Below are positions 37,201-49,885 of a DNA stretch of 64,000 bases, one piece after another; position 1 is the first letter of the stretch, and the number at the start of each line of letters is the position of its first letter. The stretch is from Rotaria sp. Silwood1 (lineage: Eukaryota; Rotifera; Eurotatoria; Philodinida; Philodinidae). The position numbers and the translations under genes are program-made. Location: positions 186,001 to 250,000 of the forward strand of contig CAJNOP010000016.1 in the NCBI GenBank assembly GCA_905250075.1, read 5' to 3'. The notes below the pieces were generated by a model, which worked only from the letters and a program-made list of their open reading frames with translations, did not search any database and was not told the DNA's origin.

Positions 37201-39609
37201 AAAAAAAATCAGAGAATATTATATTTAATTGCTTTAATAAGCAATGTTTTTGTTATCAAGAATTATATCTTTTGACTAAATATTTCGATATCAATAAAAT
37301 CTATTACAGTTTAAAAAAATCGGACGAACTAAGTGATGAAATTTTATCTAGTCACATGTATTTTACTAAAATTCGTTCATAACAATAACTTTTTGATTAA
37401 AAATTCTTAACTTAGGGCTTTCAATAAGATGTAATTAGGGATGCTTTACAATTCCATATGAATAAAAACACTTATTTTAATCATGTAACAAAAACATGAT
37501 CATTATCACAATTTCATCACATAAACATCGACTTCAATGGTAATACAAACATGAAACCGATACTATTGACTAGTTGATTATTGGTATATTCTATCTCTTT
37601 TGCTGACCCTTTTAGAAATGTTTGCCGAATTTGAATTAATCGATTCGTGTATGTGATGAATGAATCTAATGACTTTTCATTTGTAAAATACATGTACTTG
37701 AGTCAATTGAATGACTACAGAGATAGAGCAAATATTAGCTCGAATTATAGACTGGACCAGTCAATATACCGATCCGATTTGTTTTGAGAAACTCAGACTA
37801 AGTCACCCAGGGCGAACAATCGGACACTAAGATCGGACAAGATTCTGCGTCTGATCATATATGATCTTGTTCGATTTGGTATGAATCGTACAAAAAATCG
37901 TAATCTCTGAAATCTTACATCAATTCTTATTGTAAGATTCTTGACAGATCTTGTTATCTTGCCAGATATTACAGGAATAGTACAGTAAGAATTGATGTAA
38001 GATTTCAGAGACTACGATTTTTTTGTACGATTTCATATGATCGTACAAGACGTACTGTCAGATTTTTTGACCTGGGCAGTATAGATTGTGAAAATTTAGA
38101 CCTGATTTATCTCTACAGTAATAATGAAAGTTGTATGGCTAATTTAAAAAGTCATTATTAAAGAATGACCAACATTCATCAATGAATAAATCATGATTTT
38201 GTTATTCTATAAAAGATAGCGAACATTCTTTTCTAGTGTAAAATTGCTCTTTGATAATAATTCAAAGACTTTATCATTCTGTTAACTATAATTTCAGTTA
38301 CACTGAGAATGAATAATCTATATCTCCATATCAATGACTGTATTGTACAGTTACCATGGATTATGTTTAGATTTTATTGATTTTTCAACACTTCAAGTAA
38401 TCAGCATAATTAGCCCAATAATACACAAAGGATTATTTCGATACTTTTTACTGAATAGAGCAATAGACTACAATCATATGATGTAGAAATTGTTTCGAAT
38501 CGAATCAGGTCAAACTCGACAGCAATTATATATTGAGATGATAACATTTTATATAAAAGAATGTAAAAATTACTTTCAATCTTTACTCGAAACATCTTTG
38601 CAAGTCATAAAGAATTTATGACGTTACAAAAAAATAAATAAAACTCTATTTCCCCTCTTGTTCAATGACAAAATGTTAAATCTATTCAATAAAAAAATAT
38701 ATAAATTTTTATCTTAACTCACTGTTTTTCTCGTTCAAGACGAATTTCTTGATCCATCATAATTTCAACAGTTTTATTCACATTGGGATTATCTCTGCCT
38801 AATTAAATAAAATGAAATTAATTTTTTTGAAAAGAAATCAAAGTAGATCATATCTATTAGAACATACCTAACATTAATATTTTCTTTATATCAATTCCAT
38901 CTGCTCGTAATGTATCAATCATATTTCGAAAAAGTATTTCAGCTGTTGCATGACCAAGAAAAATACTTTTATAATATCTTACAACTATTTCTTGTTTTCT
39001 TTCACACCAATAACGAAAATGTAAATCTAATTGTTTTCTTACACTAACAGTTATTGTTTCATCAAATATTAATGTATAGCCCGGTGCTTTCATTAAATCA
39101 TGTAACATAATTTTAGTAAAATAATGACCTGTACCATGTGATAATATATAAGATAATTTTCTTGGTTTCATTGAAAATTCTTTTACTATATTACTATCAG
39201 AAAACATTTGAGAAAATAATTCTTGAATATATTGTGAAGAATTATAACTAAGACCAAGTTTAGCTGTTGCCATTGCCCAATAAGCTTCAGCACGTGTAAC
39301 TTTTTCATCTAATGTTAATGCACGTTCATTACTTGTATTTACTTGAAGAGATGATGATGATGATGATTTTGTAACAATTAATTGACCTGATTCAATAACA
39401 TCTTTAAGACATTGTAGATGTTTTGGTCGTTGTGAATGTTTATAAACATCGGACCAACCACCATTTTTACAACTTTTTTCCTCATTACAAACAATACATA
39501 AAAATGTACTGACAGTTTTGCCTTGTTTAAGCCAGCGTGAACATGGATTTTTTGTTCCATCAAGTTTATACAACCATTTAGTACAAAAACGGGTATCTTT
39601 GTTTGGCAT
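34247..39609 (-). CDS. hAT-transposase-like protein with N-terminal zinc finger, probably host gene
   Basis: Four minus-strand exons (39609-38868, 38798-38723, 37189-36567, 35214-34247) close in frame to 802 aa; introns are 69, 1533 and 1352 nt. A BED/C2H2-like finger is visible as Cys38-x2-Cys41-x16-His58-x5-His64, followed by a poly-Ser linker. The transposase-like RNase H fold starts around LIFDETITVS (Asp183). Exon 2 carries GRDNPNVNKT, the position of the second acidic residue in hAT enzymes. Exon 3 contains IRWLDVGPIIERVIEQW, a motif common to hAT transposases. The C-terminal exon holds the dimerisation signature LSHGNADVERGF followed by SLLSDASINGLRATRDG, then about 110 residues of Lys/Glu-rich coiled coil. 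The frame is intact, with ordinary host-style introns and no obvious terminal repeats, which argues for a domesticated gene rather than a mobile copy. Whether catalysis survives cannot be judged. DNA binding in the nucleus is the likely role. Confidence 0.7.
37806..38076. mobile_element. Palindromic MITE in intron 2 of the hAT-like gene
   Basis: The ends CCCAGGGCGAACAATCGGAC and, inverted from the right, CCCAGGTCAAAAAATCTGAC match at 15 of 20 bases. Long internal arms at about 37881-37935 and 37989-38040 are almost perfectly complementary, sharing CTTACATCAATTCTTA and ATCTCTGAAAT. No clear target-site duplication was found, so the superfamily is uncertain. It has no coding capacity. Confidence 0.65.
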
Positions 39610-41331
39610 TTCTCTTTTGTTATCGATTTGAATTATAGTTCAATTTACGATAGTTCGAAGACAATAATATCGTATATATAACACGTGGATAATACGTTAT
39701 TAAATTTTATGGCGTAAGAAGAACAGAAAGAATGGGAATATTCGTTAGAACAATAACTACGCAATATAAAAATGATCATATGAGTATGGACGAGAGCGAC
39801 GAGAAACTAACACCCGCATAATGAATACTTTTTCATAGACTAGGCAGATATGTGATTTTTTAACTTACAAAAGTCTGATTTACTGTTCAATATTGCTCTA
39901 TCATGTCTCAAATATCAATATAATCTGAAAACTTCAAAACGGAGAAAATTTTTTTCAGTGAAAAACCACTATAAAAGAACCTTGCCCTATATGTATACAA
40001 GGACAGTCTTTTTTTTAAAGATTAATACGTTATATACCATTCGATGCAGTTCTATATGCTGATTCCAAATATGAAGTTAGTTTTCAATAAACATGTTTTT
40101 TATTGACGCAAATGAATTTTACCTCGAAAATTGCAGGTCAGTCATGCAATGTTTGCGTTTATTCGCACTAACACTACATTGATATTATGGGTAGAGGAAC
40201 ATGTGATGGAGTTTTCGTCCTATTCTGAGTTATCAGAACTTATACAAGCTCATTAAATCGAACACATATTTCTATAAAAGCGCTCAGTTTTAATGATGAA
40301 TGGCTTTATTCGAATCCCAAGCAGATAATAATGAAATTTTTTTTTCACGAATTGATAGAATGAAAGACGCAAAATCACATTACCTATAACTTTCTTAGAG
40401 ACTATTTCTACTTATGTTGTTTTTTGATGAAGTTTTCTTTGAACTTTCGATAAATACTTACAAGAGAAACAAAATCTCTTATATCATTTAATAACTCAAA
40501 GGACGGAGTACATGTTGTTCTGTTTAAATTCTTAAAAAAGTAAACTTTCGATTTTTCATCTAATTAACACTTGGATGGTCGCAGTAAGTTACATCTTCAT
40601 GTAAATCCTAGTGAGTTATGCATATTCTGAAAATAATTTATGTTGTCGGTTTATTGCTGCCGAGATTACTGTATTTCTACGGTATTTTATAAAATCACAA
40701 CTATAATAACTCTCAAAAACAACTGCAAAACTGTTTTTTTTTTTTAATTTTTATTTCAAACTTTGCACATAGATAGACTGAAAACAGAATAGTTTATTAT
40801 GAAAACTTCAGTCTTTTTAATAATCGCGAAGGAAGCCACGACTTTAATTTTAAAAAATACTATAAAAAAGACGCAGCATATCAATAGTAATAAACTGACA
40901 GTACCAATTCTTTTCATTGTATTCATAACTTACTAGGTTCTACATAATGCATACTGTCCTGACTCAAATGTGATTCGTCAATTGAAGCACTTATATCGAT
41001 ACTAGATAAAAAAACTATCTCTTGAGTACTTAGAAATAATTTAGCACAATCTACATCAGAAAGATGTCAATAATGTATTCTGAAGTTTATCATAAACTAT
41101 TTAATCGAAACTCATAAAATTAACTTCTAAGCAGAAGAATTCACAGATAGAAATCTGAATTAGTTGGTAATATCAATAATAAACATTTTCTTGGCCATGA
41201 GATGGAAAACTCTGCTCATAGTGTCTCTTTGAATTGAATCAAGAAAAATGATATTGTACTCATTTCATATTATTTTTTTTTATTTGAATAAAGACAAAAT
41301 AAAGAAAAAAAAAAACAATTTGGACATATAT
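39610..41331. other. Intergenic spacer, nothing recognised
   Basis: AT-rich DNA holding the upstream region of the hAT-like gene and the 3' flank of the esterase gene. A reverse-strand AATAAA near 41281-41287 may be the esterase polyadenylation signal. Confidence 0.45.
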
Positions 41332-43620
41332 TCACAGATGATTTATAATTATTTGTGCGGTATGTTCAATCATTTGATGAGCAACTTCAAATCTTAATGG
41401 ACCATATAAGAAAACATGAGCGCCATGAAATGCATTAGAAAAGTGATGATGATAAATTGTTTTATTCAATGAATTTAATCGAGAAGCAAATATAAAACCT
41501 TAATAAAACAAAAGAAAAATAGAAAATTTTAATTAATTTAATGAAGTTAATTAAAATTAATCTACCTTCATCTCGAAGAATATCAAATTCAGTTGTAAAA
41601 AGAAGAATTTTTGGTAATTGAATCAATTGTTGATCAGATACAAGTAATGGAGACATTAATGGTGATAATAAAAATTTTAAATTATTTACTAAATTTTTAT
41701 TTCCTTGTTGAGTCTCATTGAATTCATGAGATATAGATAAATATTTATTTGGATCTATAAAAGGATAAAGTTTTTTCTTATCATCAATTGATACATGTAA
41801 ATTAAAAAATATATCTTCTGTTATTTGAATATCATTTTCACTTAATAGAGATACCATAGAAATAAGATTATTTTCATTTAAAACACCAAGAATATTCTGT
41901 TTTAAATATATACGATAAGATGGTAAAGTAAAATCAAAAAATTGTAATGATGGATATAATAAAGATAATAAATATGGTTTATATCCATCGTTAATTAATG
42001 AATGACTAACAACTAAAGCTAAATTTCCTCCAGCTGAATCACCAGATATTATAATTCGATTAGAATTTATTTGATAATCATATCCATTTTCAAATAATTC
42101 TCGACTAACAGATAAACAATCTTTCAAACCACTTGGAAATCGATGTTCTGGCGCCAAACGATATCTAAATTGATCAATTTCAATATTAAATCATTCTTGC
42201 TTGAAAATTAAGAACGGTAAAAAATTAACCAGAGCACTGGAAACTTTGGCTCTTGCCTTCTATCAATTTTGTTTTCAAGAAAAACGAATGGCAATTTTTT
42301 GCACATGATCGTGTTTTTTACATCGTTAATTGTACAAAATTCAATGTCACTTAGGATCTAAATAGATCGTACATCCTAGTAGTTTTGTCTTCCTGTAAAA
42401 CTTTCAATTTCGTGTATAAAAATGCAAAGTAATATGGTCCGAAAAGTAACATTATCAAAACTACATGCGTAAATTCAGGACATTTTGATAACAAATGCAC
42501 CGATAAAGAGAAAAAATAAATCTCACATGATATTTACTCAATAATCATTAACAATCGTAGTTTCTTCATATCAAGAATAGTTGGTGGATCGTTGAGATAT
42601 TTTTTAAGTCAGTTATTTTCTCAATTTAGCTTTCATCATAAGAATAATAATCAAAGACTTGATTTCAAAATACCTATCAAGACCGGTTTTGATAAAATAA
42701 TAAAATTCGAAATAGTTTATGTCTGTGAATTTTAATTTCAGAGTTATTCAAACCTTAAATCAAAGATTTAGAAAATCATTGATTTATGGAAGTTTAATTA
42801 TAAAACGATTACAATATTTTTTACATTTCTCAAAAAGATAGTTTCGTTTATAATTGAAACTTTCACAAAGAAAAAAGCCCTTCTCTTCCTTTTTTTCTAA
42901 ATGCAGTAAAATCTGTTTATAATTATAATACAAAATTGAAATTCTCGCGATAATTTGAAGAATTTTTTTTCGCTAAACTTATTTATTTTTAACTGATTAT
43001 CCAAACAATTGAATTGTTTTGATATAGACTTACTCAACTGCAATAAGTGTAGTACGTGTTAAATTAGCCATGAGATAAGTTGCTTGATCATATGTTTCAA
43101 TCGATCCTAAAAGAAATCCACCACCATGAAAATAAATGATTGCTGTTTTTTTCTCATAATCAATTAATTCTTCTGGTTCATAAATTCGTACACTAACATT
43201 TGCAATTTTTCTATCATAAACCTATATATATTTATATAAAAAAAAGATTTTATTTGTTGTTGTTTTTGTTATTTCAATTAACAAATTTATACTTTTAAAC
43301 GACATTCAGGATGTCGTTTTTGAAATAAACCAATTGATAAATAATGTAGATTTCGTATTAAATCAATACGATTAAATAAATTTATTTGCTCAGAATAATA
43401 TCCCTGAATACAATTAATTAAATTATTTTTTTTTAATAGAAAAAAAAAATCCAATATATTCACATACTAATCGATCGATTTGATGAGCCCAGTATGAAAG
43501 AAAACGATATTTCCATGGTTGAGGAAAATTTTCTGGTAATGGTTGATAAGTAATTCCAATTAATAAAACAAATAAACTTATTATTACAAAAAGGATATTT
43601 ATTCCTGATAATGACTGCAT
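41332..43620 (-). CDS. Arylacetamide deacetylase-like (HSL family) microsomal esterase
   Basis: A serine hydrolase of the hormone-sensitive-lipase/AADAC family that cleaves acetyl-amides and esters of lipids or xenobiotics, usually anchored in the ER with a lumenal catalytic domain. Five exons (43620-43468, 43403-43293, 43221-43034, 42164-41566, 41498-41332) close in frame to 405 aa (human AADAC 399). Residues about 8-25 form a hydrophobic signal anchor (ILFVIISLFVLLIG). The oxyanion-hole motif His120-Gly-Gly-Gly is followed by YRLAPEHRFP. The nucleophile is in Gly192-Asp-Ser194-Ala-Gly. The acid is Asp345 in FDILRDEG and the catalytic His is His375 in NAFHGAH. All three lie within five residues of the human positions, so it should be active. 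Introns are 64-71 nt except the 869-nt intron 3. The nucleophile exon is large and continuous. Confidence 0.9.
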
Positions 43621-46600
43621 AACTATCTGAACTCTAAGTGAGAATTACTATCAATTAATATTAACGTTAAGATCACACCATCATCAGGCCATAAACACTT
43701 GAATATATATTGTATTAGTCATTCATCAACAGAATCTTAAAAAATCTATCTACAAAGAAAAACAAAACTATTCGAACCATATGTAATCCGTCAGGTTTTG
43801 ACAAACATCTTATTTTGTAGTTACGTAAAGTATGACACATATGATAAAATTAAATTTATCGAATATTTTATATTTAAATAATAATAATTGTTTAAAATTA
43901 ATCTGAAAAAATACTTTTTTTTTGTTTTTTCTTCAATAAAATAATTTATCATGATAATAAAAGATGGCGTTTGTTGACTATTGTGTGATTTCTATCAGCT
44001 GTTCAATACTTATATACTATTGGTTGGTAAACATAAATATTTATCGATTGGTTACAACTATTTCGTAGAAAGTAATAGTTGTAAACTAATGACCTTCGTC
44101 TTGGTTTCTATTTGTATGAATTTTTTTTTCCTAATGAAAACAAAATAATATTGTTCAGTTCTTATTTAATAAATATCTATGGAATATTATCTGATTTTAT
44201 GATTCATACGTGTCGTGATAATATGATAAAATTTTATTTGAAGTATTGAAGATTAGTAACTAACATAAATATCAATCGATAGAACATTGAATTTTATATA
44301 CCTTGCGAATGACAATGAAATATAGATTTTAATAAGTTTGTTCATGTATTTTATTATACAGCATTAACTTATACAGATACACATTAGTTTTCGTTTATAG
44401 TTATATGTATTCAAGATAAACATATACAGAAACCATTAAAATATCGGAAAATAGTATGAGATTTTTTTAAATTTTGATTTTATTAATAATTTTCAAAGTT
44501 TACCTATGAATAAAAAATATTATATAGATGATATTAACATAAGATGCTAATGATCTTCAGTGAATACAGTCTTATTCATAGAAAGATACTAGATCATATT
44601 GTCTTGAAGAAGCTTTTGTTTTGTTTGTAGATATAATTTTATTCAAATAGAACAAAAAAAAAAAACTTATCTACATCTTGTGATTAAAATGAAGCAGGGT
44701 CATCAAATGTATCAACTTTCTCTGTTGTTCAAAAATAGCGTTCGATTTAAATAAAATATCAATGGTAGCTGCTCAATAGGTTTGTATTCATTGAATTATT
44801 TCATATTAAAGTGTAAATATTGTCATCTTGAAGGTAAATTCCATCAAAAACGGAAGATATTAAGACTTATTAGTTTTGCCTATCGTAGTTCTATGCGCTA
44901 ATCTAGAATAAACTAGCTGTGATGAACAATGGTGTATGAAGTTTTCCGATTCTAAAGTTCATTTGCAGGTAGAACAATGACTTGACACTTTAACTACCAA
45001 CTTCTTGAATAGAGATATGCGAAACGAGTCTCACTATCAAGAAAGTTATTTCAGAATTTATTCATATTACATCTAAAAACAATGAATCAATATTCATGTT
45101 TTTGATTTATTTAGCTAATGACTAGCACTTTTTTTAATCATCTTTTACGGATGATATTCTCATTGGCAAGATAATTCGTTTGAAACCTCAGAATATTTGA
45201 CTATAATCTTTAGTTCTGACTGAAACAATTTATTTCTTGTAATTCAGGCAAACTTACAAATTTTGCTCTCACACAATCTATAGTTCTGAATAAAAAAAAC
45301 ATTTTTTCAAAGATCTTATTTTTTTGAAAATGTCATATACACGAAATAATAACTGAAGAGTGGTATTTAGTATCGTATAGAAGGCACTTCGAAGCATATA
45401 TTCATATAAAAATTATAATACTATAAAGGTCAATACGGTTATTAATCTGATGTGTTTATAAATAACCATCAACATGTCATTATCAGACCTTACACGAAAA
45501 GTCGAAACACAGTTATATATATAGATGAAAATGATTTTTAACATCTCGACATAGTTTCAATAGAAATATAAATAAGGCATAATAAGTCTTTTATTATTAT
45601 AAAGCGTTATTATTTTACTGAATTGATCTTATCAGTTCTGATCACATACATTTCAGAAAAGTTTTCTATCACATATTATAGGAAAAACTGAGAAAAAAAA
45701 ATTAAAAGGTTAGGCGAGATTTACAATTTGAAATAGGTAGAAATAGATCAATATAAGGAAGGAAAGATAATAGTTTTTTTTTTTGTGGTTGGAGTATTTG
45801 AATGGATGAATTTTAATTACTGAATTGCAATAGCTTGTGAAAGAAGGTAGGAGAACCTTGATAGAATTTATTCATACATGTGCTAAGTCGTTCTCTCCGA
45901 AGTGCTTGAACACCAGCTTTTCCCACACAATATTGACATGTTTTGTTAACAATAGTTTTATCTATTATATAGCAAACAAATAACTCTTATAAATGTCGTT
46001 CAACATTTTGAAGTCGCTTTACTAGAGTTTTTTAAATAGTGCATAATAAGTGTTTTCTATATGAAATTATAAACAAATTTAATTGATTGGTGAATACATG
46101 ATATTTAAAAGGTTAATATTTTATGTAGCAGCAGTTGCTTTAACTATCCCAGTCGATGATTATCATTTATTGATAGATTGTGATTGGCAAAAGTGAAATT
46201 GTTCTTAGAATGAAAAGAATTTTTTCCATGTGACTTTTCATATCTGTAGATCTGATATTTATTATTGTAAAATGTAAAAGAATATAACATATTGTTCATT
46301 TTGTACAATTTACAGAGTCAGTTGAAGAAAGATTTTTTTTTTTTTTGTTTAAAAGAAATACGTACATTCAATTAAACAATTCGTTTTTGTAGTCATAAAA
46401 TAAGTATTAATGTTATTTTTGAAAAATATCCTATAATTGATTTGTATTAAAGTTTAGTTATGACAGGAATAATTTTCAAATATCGCATTCTTAAAGACGT
46501 ATGATTCACAATATGAATTTATATTTTTAATGAAAATATTAAAATTGGTGTTACCATCAGTACCATTTCTTCAAGTAGTAATTAAAAATCGAATAATAAT

Positions 46601-49138
46601 CAAAAAAACAATTTGATTACATGTAATTATGAACCTGATTTAACTTTTCTTTGACTTGAAGCTTATTCAACAATAAGGTAAAAATTTTAGTAAGAAAAAT
46701 ATTTTATTGATGTTTTTTTTTGTCTATGTAAGGAGACATTATAAGACGATTAATGGATGAAATATCTGATGTTAAATACAATTATCTTGGCTTTTATATA
46801 TGTCCAAATATATTATAAAGTAATTAAGCATTTATAAAAGTTTGTGTTAAATATACTTTAAGTGAATTTTCCGGTAGTTCTTGACAAGATACATCAATTA
46901 AGTCTTAATTATAAATAAACTAATAACGAAATGATTTTAATAGAAACAAAAAAAGGATTATATTTTTCAAACGGTCTGAAACAAAATAACAAAACTTTGA
47001 TGAATAAAGATTATCGTTTGGACTGATGAGAATAGAAAACTATATTGTCTCTTTGACATCCCTGGCTGTTATTTATTATCTTGAAACAAATTTTTATTGA
47101 TAGAATTAGACTGGTGTCTGTCGTCCAAGTTCTATATGCTTCTGTTCGAGAACTACACTTCAAAATTAAATTCATATGAATCGATGTATAACAATAGAAC
47201 ACTATAGAAGTTGTCATTAAAACTCTTGGATATATATCCAATCAAATTTTACAGCATTTTAAAATTATGTGTTGAATATTCATGAACCACGGCATCAAGA
47301 ACTATTAGTAATCAACTGATAATATTCTAGTATATCTGATGAGTTGAGGTTTGATTTAATACTATCTACGACTAGCATAAAAATAAAAATAGATCCTGTT
47401 CGAATGAGTTTATGACGATTAATGGGAAATACTTTTGATGAAAAGAAAAAAACAAATTTGATTGTCTCTTGAGAGAATAAACATATCAAATAACCTTTCG
47501 TGATTGTCCTTTCTGCATTACTTCATAGCTGTTGTGAAGTACAATTGAATTCATGCTAAGAAGATTTTGTCAAGTTTCATTCTTTTCGTACATCAATCGC
47601 ATGTCTTCAGTACACTCTTTTTATATGAATATAATAGTATACATGTCAGTAATAAATAAATGAGATAAAGAGATCAGGTTTCTTTAAATATTTCAGCGAT
47701 GTAATAGTAAGATGCAAAGGAAATAACATATAATTAAGCAAAATAACTGTTAGACGTCAAGAAAAGAAATAATACTGATCGCCCTCAATAGAGGTCAAAC
47801 AAGTGTGTTTATAATAGAAATTATGATGACCTTTTAAAGGGCAGGATAACAAAGCTGAAAATCATATTTGTAATACTATGGTTTTGGTAGGATCTATGTA
47901 GACTCCGCATCAATGGTGGCATCGGTTCATATATTTTTTTTTTTGGAACCAAACCGATCCTATCTGTTACTTGTGCTTTGAAGTTTTACTCGTCGAAACT
48001 AATCTATAAAATTCTATAATGATTAATTAAAAAAAGAATGATTTCAAAAGATAAATGCAGATTCACTAATAAGGGACTATATCGAACTGCGTGACGTTGA
48101 TTAAACTCATCTCTTGTCTATGAGTAGAATTTAGTGAAACTAAGAAAGCTCTAAATAGGTTCGAACCCATACAGTACTGAACCAGAGTTATAAGCTTTTT
48201 AATATATCTTCGATTTTTAGGTGAGCTATTCATGGAAAATTCAACTACAAAATTTTCATCTGAAATCTCGTTCTTAGACAGATCTCTTAATCATTAAAAT
48301 ATTCCTAAAAATTTCAACTCGAACGAAAGCATTCTTTTTGAGATATCAAGTACCCAACGAATGTTTATGTATTAAAAGTCAAACCATAGAATCACATTAT
48401 CTTAAACACTCGATATCTCAAGAGAAATACATTCGCTTGACCTGAAATTATTACGATACTTTTACAGTCGAGAGATCTGTCTATATGTAAAGTTTCAAAT
48501 GAAAGTCTTGTAAATAAGCTTTGCATGAATAGTTCACTGTAATTCTGACTGAGAAATGCGTAGGTCCAAGTCCATATAAAGCTTTCTTAATTTCACTGAC
48601 TTTTACTCGTAGTCAAAATATTGGGTTAACTGAAGTCCAATAGTATCATATGCACCTTTATAAGACACAAAACGCATAAAATAGACCCACATGAACCCTG
48701 CAATAACTGCTCAATGATAATAGTGAAATATGTATCTAAGGTAAATTTTTAGTTTTCAGTCATTCTTCTCTTCCATAGCAACTATAACCATTATTCATAC
48801 TTTATATGCAACGAATCAGAATTAGTTCATTATATTTTAGGGTCAATATATAGATATGTTCAATATTAGTTTGATCCAAACAAAGGTTTTTGTTGAACTT
48901 AATCAAAAAAAAAAAAAAAAAATTATATTTAGTTAATGAAAATGAAAGAACAATTATGGAACAACTTACATAATCAATTGGTCATGAAATATTTCACATT
49001 TTTACAATTAAAAGAATTCTTTTTTTCTTGATATTCTTGGCTTTTGAAAATTTTTGCAGAATTCTTTGCAAGAATATGTGTTGACCAGATTGATTATTGT
49101 TTTAAATTTAATAAAAATATTATGTTCTTTTTTTTTTT
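43621..49138. other. Gene-poor AT-rich spacer of 5.5 kb
   Basis: No supported coding exon or RNA gene. Poly-T/A tracts are frequent. It contains the foldback element at 48118-48612. A shorter imperfect inverted repeat lies at about 47889-47963, where GGTAGGATC is answered by GATCCTATC. Confidence 0.5.
48118..48612. mobile_element. Foldback/MITE element with long imperfect inverted arms
   Basis: The left end CTATGAGTAGAATTTAGTGA answers the right end read inverted (CTACGAGTAAAAGTCAGTGA). Similarity continues through AAGAAAGCT. A second inner pair of arms carries GAGATATCAAGT near 48340 and ACTCGATATCTC near 48407. The whole 495 bp can fold into one long hairpin. There is no coding capacity and no clear target-site duplication. 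Confidence 0.55.
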
Positions 49139-49140
49139 AG
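49129..49140 (+). promoter_or_regulatory. Possible splice or trans-splice acceptor in front of UBE2G1
   Basis: A run of T ending in AG (49140) lies only 12 nt before the UBE2G1 ATG. It looks exactly like the intron 3' ends in this window. It could join a short 5' untranslated exon, or receive a spliced leader if this organism trans-splices, as bdelloid rotifers do. Confidence 0.35.
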
Positions 49141-49152
49141 ATTATTTTTCTA

Positions 49153-49885
49153 ATGGATGCTTCTGCATTACTTCTTCTAAAACAATTACGTGAATTAAAT
49201 CGTCATCCTGTTGAAGGTATTAGTGCAGGTCTTATCGATGAATCAAATCCATATGCATGGAATGTCATTTTGGTTGGACCATCTGATACTTTTTATGAAG
49301 GTAAATATTTATTTTGTTTATTTAATAGAAAGAAAACTTTTTATTTAAAAAAATTATATATTTTCTTAGGAGGATTTTTTAAAGCACGTTTGGATTTTCC
49401 AAAAGAATATCCAATTAAACCACCGAAAATGGTATAAAGTTATTATTCAATTGTATTAGTCATATTTTCTTGTATTCATATAGAAATTTATTTCGGAAAT
49501 TTGGCACCCAAATATCGAGAAAAATGGCGATGTATGCATATCAATTGTAAGTGCAATATTCTTTTTCTTTTGCATTTATACAAAAAAAAAAAACATTGAT
49601 CTAGCTTCATGAACCTGGTGTTGATCAGTTTGGTTATGAAAATCCTTCAGAACGTTGGTCACCAGTTCAGTCAGTTGGTACGATTTTTTTTCTATTTAAA
49701 TTTTTTTTCGATTCTTGTTTTTGTCTCTTTTAGAAACTATTCTTTTATCAGTTTTATCGATGCTAAGCGATCCAAACTGTGATTCAGCAGCAAATATTGA
49801 TGCATCGGTGATGTGGCGTGATGATAGGGCAGCATTTAAAAAAAAAGTTAGCGAATGTGTAAGAAAAACTCTTGAAGATTTGTGA
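49153..49885 (+). CDS. UBE2G1: Ubiquitin-conjugating enzyme E2 G1 (UBC7 family)
   Basis: Accepts ubiquitin from E1 on its catalytic cysteine and passes it to substrates with an E3; the family builds Lys48 chains. Five exons (49153-49300, 49370-49431, 49484-49546, 49605-49677, 49734-49885) close in frame to 165 aa (human UBE2G1 170). The UBC fold is complete. LNRHPVEG and AGLIDE lead to TFYEGGFF and YPIKPPKM. The active-site region is His78-Pro-Asn80 followed by GDVCISI with catalytic Cys88. The acidic-loop insert typical of the G/R subgroup, LHEPGVDQFGYENPSERW, follows. The last exon ends with ECVRKTLEDL. The similarity is closer to UBE2G1 than to UBE2G2. Introns are 52-69 nt. AATAAA near 49986 is a candidate polyadenylation signal. 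Confidence 0.92.
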
